From Bremia lactucae (lineage: Eukaryota; Oomycota; Peronosporomycetes; Peronosporales; Peronosporaceae): a DNA stretch of 14,870 nt. Under the pieces are notes generated by a model that made no database searches, was not told the origin of the DNA, and worked only from the letters and a program-made list of their open reading frames with translations. Location of the stretch: assembly GCF_004359215.1 (NCBI RefSeq), contig NC_090614.1:741818-756687 (forward strand), written 5' to 3'. Positions 8,420 to 14,870 of the stretch are shown here, in pieces. Every line of letters starts with the position of its first letter. The first letter of the stretch is position 1. Position numbers and translations under genes: made by a program.

Positions 8420-9870
8420 CAGCCATTGCTAGCGACGTACCTCGTTCGTCAATCCCCCCCAAAAAAAATGATTTGCGATTACGCATCAACTATGAGTGCC
8501 ACAATGCACCAATAAAAAATCAATGTGGACGTGAGAAGACTTACCGTACAATAAGTTGCGATTCTATTGGCCACGCAATTATGAGTTCGTCCGAAAGTAC
8601 ATAATTGCTTGCAAAGTTTGTCAATGGGTGAAGCCCAGTGTTTCGTCCCGCTGTCCGTTACAACTCTGCCTATTATGGCAGAGTGTTGGCAGTCCGTATC
8701 CATGGACTTCGTCTTCGGATTTCCCGACGATAAACATTAAAGCAATGATTTTCTTGTTTTTGTTAATCGTTTCAGCAAAGTGGTATATCTTGCTGCAGGA
8801 CCGTAGTCGATCATAGCCAAAGGCTGTGCTTGTGTCTTTGTTGTTTCAGTATTTCATGGGTTACCCCGTGAACTGGTCCCAGATCGAAATCCTAGATTCA
8901 CGGCGGAATTTTGGCAAACTGTGTTCAACTCACTTAGAACACACTTACATATGTCAATTTTTGATCATCCTGTAAAAGATGGTCCGACGGAGCGTGCAAA
9001 CCGTATTCTCAAAGAGATACTGCGCGGATCGTCCACTCTCTTAAGAGTTAGAGCGAGCTCTTGCCGATGGTAATATTTGCCATCAACCATTCAGTGCATG
9101 CTTCTACAAAGCATAACTGTTTTACGTGAATGGCTTGCGCCACCCACCAGCCCTACCTTGTTTGATAGTGACTCTTATTTAAGGGGGCGTTGATCGAGCA
9201 AAGAACCTTCTAGCTCTTTTTCATCACGCAGTAGTGCTAAGGTCAATGCGAAGGATACTAATGTTAATCTAATGAACATTAAAGTGGACAAACTCAGAAG
9301 GGACAATAATGTCATTGATGACTTAAATAACGATGCTGAAAGATTCAGCTTCGAAAACGATGATACTAGTCAGAATAATAACGTTCTAACTAGAGAGGAG
9401 ATTGAAATCTCAACAGTGCAAACCGGTCGGACTGACGACAAAAACAAAACCGAGTCAGCAGATGGATTCCTTCTGGCTAAAGAATCAGTGGTCCGTTTCG
9501 TAAAGAATTCCATCGCTGATGTGGTGGATCGACAAAAATGGAACTCTAACAAAAATTGAAGAGCAAACATACTTCCATGTAATGTTAATGACCTAGTCCT
9601 ACTGTATATGGTAAACCTACCAGAACTTGTAGTGAGGAATGTGGGCTGCCTAGGTATATCGGCCCGTTTCGTGTACTACATCGCCAAGGCAATGCGCATA
9701 CGATCGAGCTTGAGCGTCTCCGCCCGTACCATCAGTTGGAGGCTTCTTCCGTTTCCGGATTACACCGGAACGGTCTGGAGCATCCGCCAAAATCTGATAG
9801 TTCCGAGCCAAAGCCTTATGGTCTCGGAAAAGGGTCTGATTCTCATGAACCAGACAATCCACTCTTTCTT
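8420..9870 (+). pseudogene. Integrase remnant of element B
   Basis: 8556-8640 reads FYWPRNYEFVRKYIIACKVC then QWVKPS, the zinc-binding N-terminal domain with its CxxC. A frame change then gives SMDFVFGFPDD near 8699-8730 (first catalytic Asp). About 8850-8990 reads HGLPRELVPDRNPRFTAEFW (second Asp) and DGPTERANRILKEILRG, whose TER holds the Glu of the DDE triad. 9464-9555 reads FLLAKESVVRFVKNSIADVV then DRQKWN; 9650-9735 reads PRYIGPFRVLHRQGNAHTIE then LERLRPYHQLEA, the C-terminal DNA-binding part, with a short deletion before RLRPY compared with what I expect of the family. Many frame changes and stops; inactive. The right edge is uncertain because the opposite strand also reads well from about 9750. 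Confidence 0.82.
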
Positions 9871-10019
9871 TAAACGAAGAGATCTTCTGACGAGCTGTCA
9901 CCAGCTCATTTTGAAGGAACTGGTGTCTCCTCTTGTTTGCCAGTTGCAAAGTCGCTACCTGCGCACAATTTCTCAACTGGTCACGAGAAACATTTTTAAC
10001 CGTCACCGCTAACTCGCGG

Positions 10020-10470
10020 CGACGGGATGGCTCGTAATCAATATGTGAACCGATGTCCCGTTCACAGCAGTGAGCACTCCCAGCGGGATGCTCTGGGAAT
10101 GCCTACAAATGCCACAGGGGCTTAGTAATGCCCCTGCAACATTGAACAGGTGCGTAACGAATCTGTTAAGACCGGTGCGGGAATTCGCACCGAGTTATTT
10201 GACGATGTATTCGTCCATAGCCGAGCCATGGACGGAAAGACGGACGTGGGAGTTCATAAAACTCACGTTCGTCAGGTTGTTACACTTATGCGGAAGCATA
10301 AGTTGTACGCAAATCTCAAGAAGTGAATATTCGCTGCAAGCGAAATACCACTTCTTGAGTGCATCGTCGGTAAAGACGGCGTGCGCCCTGATCCCGAGAA
10401 GATCAAGGCAATTACCGACTGGCCAGTTCCCAGTCGATGTCAAGGAACTTAGAAAGTTCCTTGATTAATA
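10020..10470 (+). pseudogene. Reverse transcriptase fragment embedded in the antisense ORF
   Basis: Plus strand reads TDVPFTAVSTPSGMLWECLQ, then MPQGLSNAPATLNRCVTNLL, RPVREFAPSY, later HKLYANLKK, GVRPDPEKIKAITDWPVP and ELRKFLD, the palm and thumb of a Ty3/Gypsy RT. It is related to but distinct from element B RT at about 7250-7640; at 10197-10200 one T of the TTTT in the YFDD codons is missing, so the frame breaks in the active site (element B keeps YFDD). It lacks LTRs, the rest of pol, and any visible insertion signature. The left edge is soft; the right edge is sharp near 10468. Confidence 0.82.
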
Positions 10471-11364
10471 AAAGTTTGGTCCAATCACGATGTTGAATCG
10501 GATTCATTAAACGAGGCGAACCCGATTTTATCTTTCCCTCCACATACATTGACGGATTCGAGTGGTAAGAAGAGTTTTCTTGTTGATAGCTTCTCGAACC
10601 ATCGTGAGGTAAAAGGAATTCGAACGAATTACCAAATTGTTCGTTAGCAAGGGTATCCACCCTCGCCGAATAGATGGGAACCTCGTTCTTAACTGATGAT
10701 GGATGTTCCGAGTCTCATTCGACAGTACGACGAGACCCATCTTCCTCGACAAAGGGTCCATCAGAGAACGAGCGCTTCCCGCGCTCATAAATGGATCAGA
10801 GGTTCTCAATCCCCAGACACATCTCGAAAGAGATGAGCGCCCTCATAAGATCTAAAAGGGAATATACTTCCTCGGGGGCAGGCCCTGCATCCTTAAAACA
10901 GCATGGACATGACCCCCCCCCCCACGAGAGGCATGGTGTCCCTGTCTCTCTAGACAAACGGTGCAGCTTAAAGCGTGCACCGACCACGGTCCGTTTCTCG
11001 AACCGTTCACGGAAAGCATTTAGCTTGTCAAGCCAGACCTCACGGCCTATGTTTTGCACATTCTGTACAAAGGCTGTTTAAGCTTGGAACAAAGGTTTGA
11101 CATCCTTTGCCCGCTTACAAGAGTACCGCCAATACCGAAAAAAAGCATCGATGGAGAATTTCATTTCATCCTCACCAGGCTTGTGAAGCCTGGATGAGTC
11201 GAATTACGGAGTATGATTTCGATCGTTGGTCATTCCAGACCAACGAAATAGGTTACTCTTACTCTAAGAAGGCAACATAGGCCTCTTTTCAGGAGCGAAC
11301 AGCAACGTATTGCGGCCCCTCTCGTGGTTGCTCATGTTAACGTTAACGCTAACTTGGGCCTTAA

Positions 11365-11497
11365 GTGATCCCAAGAAGTGGTTGTGAAGGTGAGAGTGCT
11401 GCTGGTGGTGCTAGTTTGCATCACCACGCCTTTCCTGGTGATGCAAACTAGCACCACCAGCAGCACTCTTCCCTTCATGACCACTTAGTTCCTGGTG
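11365..11497. repeat. Long inverted repeat (34-bp perfect stem)
   Basis: 11393-11426 and 11436-11469 are exact reverse complements, separated by a 9-nt loop (11427-11435). Outside the stem, pairing continues imperfectly: AAGTGGTTGTGAAGG on the left matches the complement of CCTTCATGACCACTT on the right with two mismatches. Two shorter hairpins lie nearby: 11175-11193 (CCAGGCTT/AAGCCTGG) and 11223-11246 (TCGTTGGTC/GACCAACGA). RNA from either strand would fold into a long hairpin. Confidence 0.95.
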
Positions 11498-11830
11498 ACA
11501 CCTACTGTCTTCACCAGAGTGATCATCGCTCACGGAGTCAACATCATATGACTCCCCACCAAAAAGGTCCGACGAGTCGAACAACCTCGTCATCACCTCT
11601 TTGATTGTCACGTTAGATTTCAAAGGGTTTAACGGACTCGCCCGCGGGTAATCCGGCGGCCTTAACAGTAGCCACTGAGTCGAGCGATGCCGGTGACTTG
11701 GACCAGTCACCTACAATTGGTGAAGCAGGTGACTTATCACCGCCACCTGCAATATCAGGAGCAGATAGCATATTCCAGTGACCTGCAATTGGAGTAGGAG
11801 TTGGCGTTTTCCCGCAGTAGACGCATTAGC

Positions 11831-12060
11831 GTCTACTGAATATTTGCATTACCAAAAGGTGCACTGATGCATGCAGCTGCCAGGTTCTGCGGCCTCACGG
11901 TCCACGCGCATAGATTTATAAGTCGCCGTGTTGATTTTTGTCAAAATCAATAATGCGACAAAATCGGTACTCTTAAACAAAATCAATAATGCAAAATTGC
12001 ATGAACAGACATATTAGTATTTCCTGTCACCCTTCATCAGTCACTATATTGATTTTGGTT
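11831..12060. other. AT-rich stretch between the antisense ORF and the 3' LTR
   Basis: No gene seen. CAAAATCAATAATGC occurs twice (11942-11956 and 11978-11992), TTGATTTT/AAAATCAA forms a hairpin at 11931-11950, and ATTGATTTTG recurs inverted near 12048. TTATAAAT on the minus strand (about 11914-11921) could be a TATA-like promoter for the antisense ORF; this is inference. Confidence 0.4.
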
Positions 12061-12061
12061 C

Positions 12062-12068
12062 GGGGGGA
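12062..12068 (+). promoter_or_regulatory. Candidate polypurine tract of element B
   Basis: GGGGGGA lies three bases before the 3' LTR, where retroelements prime plus-strand DNA synthesis. Its presence supports 12072-12552 being a true 3' LTR. It is short, so the call is moderate. Confidence 0.45.
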
Positions 12069-12071
12069 TGA

Positions 12072-12552
12072 TGTGATCGGGTGTCCTGTTACATAAGTAT
12101 TATTTCATATGAGAGGAAATGAGCAAAGAAGCACAAAATTATAATCTTTATAAATCTTGATTTTAATAATTGCAATTTTACCAAATTGGGTAATATTGAT
12201 GCAAATAAGACATCAGCTCTATCGATTGTTTGATATAAGTCTAAAATAACTCGCAAATCGTTATTAGACACGATTGTGCGATGTGCAAGGAGGCGCCATA
12301 CTTAATTAGTTATTAATACAATAAAATCAGTACTAGATAGAAGATCGTTACGTAGGCTACTAAATATGTTAATACAGCTTTACTTCCTTTATACTAAGCC
12401 TTAGCCTACACCTTTAGGCTAGAGACCCTTAGCTTCCTAGAAACTTTCCCATGTACCTTTGTGTACGTGAAGTTTCGAGGCACCTCACCGACACTGCAAT
12501 CAGTGTAAGGTTAACTTATACTGATCAGTACTAGTGAAAGGGCCCCGTTACA
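12072..12552 (+). repeat. 3' LTR of element B
   Basis: Homologous to 4449-4933 from end to end, starting TGTGATCGGGTG and ending CCCCGTTACA. No primer-binding site or gag follows, a purine tract precedes it, and its right flank ATATG nearly matches the left flank of the 5' LTR (GTATG). A solo LTR is the alternative. Confidence 0.72.
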
Positions 12553-12812
12553 ATATGTATCTCAAAAAAATTATTGTAGAAGTTATAGTATATGTAAAGA
12601 AACACCTCGTTACAATACCCACAAAATGGAAGGTCTTGATTGCTAGATTTCCTTCAGCCGGATTCGACTAATTGCCGCTCAAGCCACCACATTAGATTTT
12701 ATCGCAGCCTTTTACCATCATAGTCAAGTCGCTGAGGTGAGAGATAAGTATTATGTAGCAATAGGTCGTCATTGTACAAATCATCCCAAAACGACTCAAG
12801 TGTAAGCCACAT
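12553..12812. other. Spacer between elements B and C
   Basis: About 260 bp with no gene seen. At 12606-12616 the bases CTCGTTACAATA echo the end of the element B LTR plus its flank (CCCGTTACAATA at 12544-12555), possibly a scrap of an older LTR end. Otherwise unremarkable. Confidence 0.4.
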
Positions 12813-13267
12813 TGTAATGGGGTGTATCGTTACATGAAATTAACACTTAAAGGTTGCTAACTAATATTATCTAAAAAATAGATGATACTTGGAGGATATT
12901 ACTTTATATAAAAATGTTTAAAAATCTTATCCATAAATAGGTATAGGCCATTATATCTATTTATCCTGCAGACTAATCAGCTGTAAACGTAAACAAAGAG
13001 AGAGACAGATAAGATAAGATAAGATAAGAATTCAATTCCATATTTAGTCTTAATTTATAATTAAGTTAGAGTTTACAGATAGAAAGAAGAGATACTTAAT
13101 TATAAAAATACAGTTTTCATTTTACCCTCTTTGAGCTAGTTTCCTTAAAGAGAAGTCTCCCTCTGCACGTACTAGTGTACGTGAAATAAATTAAGGCACC
13201 ACTCGCAACTGAAGCAGTGCGAAGTGGACTTGTACTGAAGCAGTACAAGTCGTAGTGCCCCGTTCCA
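12813..13267 (+). repeat. 5' LTR of element C
   Basis: Starts TGTAATGGGGTG and ends CCGTTCCA, 455 bp, two bases before the primer-binding site. The start and the last 100 bases resemble the element B LTRs; the middle does not. Its 3' part has three hairpins: 13166-13183 (CACGTAC/GTACGTG), 13200-13226 (8 bp with a bulge) and 13227-13251 (GACTTGTACT/AGTACAAGTC, perfect 10 bp). Confidence 0.75.
13007..13029. repeat. GATAA pentanucleotide microsatellite
   Basis: GATAA is repeated four times in tandem within the element C LTR, directly after an AGAGAGA run. GATA motifs can be transcription factor sites; a role is not shown. Confidence 0.85.
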
Positions 13268-13269
13268 CC

Positions 13270-13277
13270 TGGTAGCA
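13270..13277 (+). promoter_or_regulatory. Primer-binding site of element C
   Basis: TGGTAGCA, two bases after the LTR, the same 8-mer and spacing as in elements A and B; initiator tRNA-Met type. Confidence 0.68.
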
Positions 13278-13323
13278 CTTTGTAGTCCGTCCAAGGACCA
13301 CATTTCCCTCATCTAACATTGAC

Positions 13324-14402
13324 ATGTTAGATGATAGTGGGAATACGCATCACGTTGCGCGTGAAAGCTACTCCTTTTCTAAGTGACATAGAAAGGAGTG
13401 CGGTCGAACAAATGAGTTCGACCGTAAGTAACGATACCATCTTAGCCATGCTGTCCGGTTTGAACAGAGTTGCCCTCCATTCAGCCACCGCCAAGTCCAC
13501 ACAAAATGAGCTTGACGAGATGAAGGAGAAGGCAGCCTTGCTGAATCAGCAAGGCTCTCAACAGGCAGAAGTGTTGAGGTTACAACAGGTACAGACCCGT
13601 GAACCTGGGATGACGCACACGCGTCGTCCCGAAACCTTAAATATTGACATCTCTAAGTATAGGGGAGTCGAAGAAGACTTCTTTTTGAGATGTTTTGTCG
13701 AGTTGGACGATGCCATAAGGGCACATTACATCGTCGACGAGCAAATGCAAGTCGCATTCGCTCAATCAAACTTGGCAGGTAGTGTCAAAACTTGGGCATT
13801 AGGCCTTAAGTTGTGCGACCCATACATCTTTGAGTCGCTAAAGGCTTTTAAAGCCCGGCTCAAACAGACGTTTGAACCGCCTAGGGCTGAGTTCAGAGCT
13901 CGTTCAGAGCTTCTGAAATTCAAGCATGGCAAGCGTGATATGCCCAGCCCATACGACGCTTAGCGAGTTGTATTACAAATAACCCAGTCCATGAACCCAC
14001 GTAGGTTACGGTATTCATGCAAGGTCTTATGGATGGTCCCGTAAAGATCCACCTGTTCCGCTTGGAACTAAAGATCCACCTGTTCCGCTTGAAATTGGAT
14101 ACGCTTGAAGAAGCAATATCCGTTGCGGAACAGGAGGACTTTAGCTTGAGACAGGCTCAAGCTAGTTCGTCATCGTATCGTCCTCAAAGACGACACGAGT
14201 TAGGAGGTCCAGAACCCATGGACCTCCCTTACGTCGAAAGCGAGAGACCTCGCTTTTCGAGTAAATAGCAATTGCAGAAATGCCATCGCTGCCAAAAATT
14301 AGGACACTACGCTCATGAGTGTAGTGACCTACGCCCAGTACCGAGGGATACTCAACGTAATTATGGACCGAACGCCGAAAAGGCAACGGTCGCAGGTCGG
14401 TC
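13324..14402 (+). pseudogene. gag of element C, frameshifted
   Basis: The likely ancestral start is the ATG at 13324 (MLDDSGNTHHVARESYSF), aligned with MDILDEEGG in element B; a one-base shift near 13378 ends that frame. The main frame runs open to 13963: SDIERSAVEQMSSTVSNDT, then a Gln/Glu-rich coiled-coil-like part (LLNQQGSQQAEVLRLQ), DISKYRGVEEDFFLRCFVEL and TFEPPRAEFRARSELLKF of the capsid. A TAG at 13961 stops it. 14017-14268 resumes (GLMDGPVKIHLFRLEL) to a TAG just before an intact zinc knuckle CHRCQKLGHYAHEC (about 14281-14322). A capsid/nucleocapsid protein in origin; not functional as it stands. The frame extends upstream to an ATG at 13331, but conservation with B argues for 13324. 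Confidence 0.82.
14044..14097 (+). repeat. 27-bp in-frame tandem duplication in element C gag
   Basis: Two adjacent 27-bp units (14044-14070, 14071-14097) share AAGATCCACCTGTTCCGCTT and encode KIHLFRLEL then KIHLFRLKL. Element B has one copy (KTHPFRLEL), so the duplication is particular to C or its sublineage. Confidence 0.88.
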
Positions 14403-14439
14403 GCAGGTCTGACGTTGTTGCGAGAAATCGCAAAAGCAA

Positions 14440-14870
14440 GGCGGACTGTCAAAAAAAAACGGTCGGGGTCAGTAGGGGCGCAGTGCCCTACTGATCCAGC
14501 AACCTCAGGAGAATTTGCAAATCTCTTGACTAAAGTTTATCCAGACACATAATCATTATGTGTCTCTGCACCTGGTGATGAGGTATCCCTCATCACCTTT
14601 TAAGTTGCAAGTGACAAATGATTTGTCACTCAGAGCCCTAGTGGACTCGGAGCGTCGAATCACTTTATTTTGTCGCCAGTCACTAGAGGGTCGTAAGCTC
14701 AAATATGTTGAGCGCGACATCCCTCCAACGAGGATGACGGTGCGTCTAGCGACAGGCGCATCGATAACAGTGATGAAACGCGTAGTGAAATTTCACTACA
14801 CGTTAAGAGATTTACAGTATGATGATGATTTCATCGTACTGGATTTGGATGACAAATTTGATGTCATCCT
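14440..14870 (+). pseudogene. Protease-region start of element C (cut by the window edge)
   Basis: Pieces read TDPATSGEFANLLTKV, APGDEVSLITF, then after a TAA the open stretch LQVTNDLSLRALVDSERRIT, LEGRKLKYVERDIPP, and DDDFIVLDLDDKFDVIL. ALVDS sits where a retropepsin-like protease has its D-S-G-A active site, but here the bases give DSE, so the Gly is lost. The frame is otherwise open to the edge. Function assigned by position and by comparison with element B. Confidence 0.6.

Larger units (their letters stand above)
9750..11830 (-). pseudogene. Decayed antisense ORF between integrase and the 3' LTR of element B
   Basis: Read on the minus strand, pieces in a consistent order look like one broken protein, not Gag or Pol. 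About 11800-11690: Gly/Ser/Pro-rich (DIAGGGDKSPASPIVGDWSK). 11640-11480, another frame: acidic SSDLFGGESYDVDSV and SDDHSGED. 11209-10796: one frame apart from one TAA near 11081, reading KFSIDAFFRYWRY, NIGREVWLDKLNAFRERF, a Cys cluster CPCC, and EEVYSLLDLMRALISFEMCL. 10650-10480: DTLANEQFGNSFEFLLPHDG and SGSPRLMNPIQHRDW. 10060-9750: RRELAVTVKNVSRDQL, then a likely coiled coil (LQNELVTARQKISSFKERVD and on) ending in basic RKRKKP. The gap 10480-10020 is a sense-strand RT fragment. I do not recognise the protein. It may be an ORF the element carried, a captured host gene or a nested element of another type. Confidence 0.55.
4449..12552 (+). mobile_element. Element B: decayed full-length Ty3/Gypsy retrotransposon with an antisense ORF region
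   Basis: Two homologous LTRs (4449-4933 and 12072-12552) enclose a primer-binding site, gag, protease region, RT, RNase H and integrase in Ty3/Gypsy order, all on the plus strand and all broken by stops and frameshifts. Flanking 5-mers are GTATG on the left and ATATG on the right, a target-site duplication with one mismatch. About 8.1 kb is long for the family because some 2.1 kb between integrase and the 3' LTR reads on the opposite strand. The LTRs differ by many substitutions and small indels, so the insertion is old. Alternative: the right LTR belongs to another copy and the region is a patchwork. Confidence 0.7.
12813..14870 (+). mobile_element. Element C: Ty3/Gypsy retrotransposon, 5' part
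   Basis: LTR, primer-binding site, gag and the start of the protease region follow in order and run off the right edge. Gag matches element B throughout but is better preserved, so C is a younger member of the same lineage. Gag frameshifts and stops still make this copy defective. Confidence 0.82.

Noticed and set aside
9272..9559. Separate 95-aa gene
   Set aside because: Its C-terminal half is the integrase C-terminal region of element B (FLLAKESVVRFVKNSIADVV), so it belongs to the pol remnant.
9745..9870. Sense-strand extension of integrase (SSVSGLHRNGLEHPPKSD)
   Set aside because: Open and linker-like, but the opposite strand gives a continuing coiled coil across the same bases; I could not decide and left the edge of the integrase feature soft.
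11411..11710. 99-aa minus-strand frame as a complete gene
   Set aside because: It runs through the loop and both arms of the 34-bp inverted repeat, so its end is an artefact; only its acidic part was kept as part of the antisense remnant.
12072..12552. Solo LTR
   Set aside because: A purine tract precedes it, it matches the 5' LTR of element B, and the outer flanks nearly match, so 3' LTR of B is the better reading; solo LTR remains possible.
1..14870. CRISPR arrays, tRNA or rRNA genes, RxLR-type effectors
   Set aside because: None seen on either strand; the repeats present are LTRs, hairpins and short tandem duplications.

Overview
The window looks like nuclear DNA of an oomycete, most likely of the Phytophthora/downy mildew group. 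The grounds are intron-poor or short-intron eukaryotic genes packed tail to tail, surrounded by Ty3/Gypsy LTR retrotransposons whose Gag, RNase H and integrase C-terminal sequences resemble those of Peronosporales elements. The organism call is inference from family resemblance; no search was run.

Layout. (1) 1-1653, minus strand: element A, a Ty3/Gypsy element entering from the left edge. Its gag is open for 347 codons with a perfect CCHC knuckle, followed by a primer-binding site and a 554-bp 5' LTR full of short hairpins. A 58-bp piece of a second, related gag abuts the LTR (1654-1711). (2) 1871-4129: a two-gene host island. A uracil-DNA glycosylase gene (UNG, plus, 316 aa) converges with an ELMO-domain gene on the minus strand, with 55 bp between the stop codons. 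The ELMO gene becomes visible only after splicing: four exons, three introns of 50, 75 and 81 nt, one of them GC-AG, 348 aa. (3) 4449-12552: element B, an old, broken Ty3/Gypsy element on the plus strand. It has related LTRs at both ends, a primer-binding site, a purine tract and near-matching 5-bp flanks. The order gag, protease region, RT, RNase H and integrase can be followed through many frameshifts and stops. Between integrase and the 3' LTR lies about 2.1 kb that reads best on the opposite strand: a decayed, non-retroviral-looking ORF with a CPCC motif and a coiled coil. It is interrupted by a sense-strand RT fragment and carries a 34-bp perfect inverted repeat. (4) 12813-14870: element C, a plus-strand relative of B running off the right edge, with LTR, primer-binding site, broken gag and the start of the protease region.

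Functionally, the two host genes belong to base excision repair (UNG) and small-GTPase regulation (ELMO) and show no obvious pathway link; they are probably neighbours by gene density. Everything else is transposon-derived. The parts most worth a second look are the antisense ORF in element B, the sense RT piece inside it, the large hairpin, the chain of hairpins in the element A LTR, and the spliced ELMO gene.
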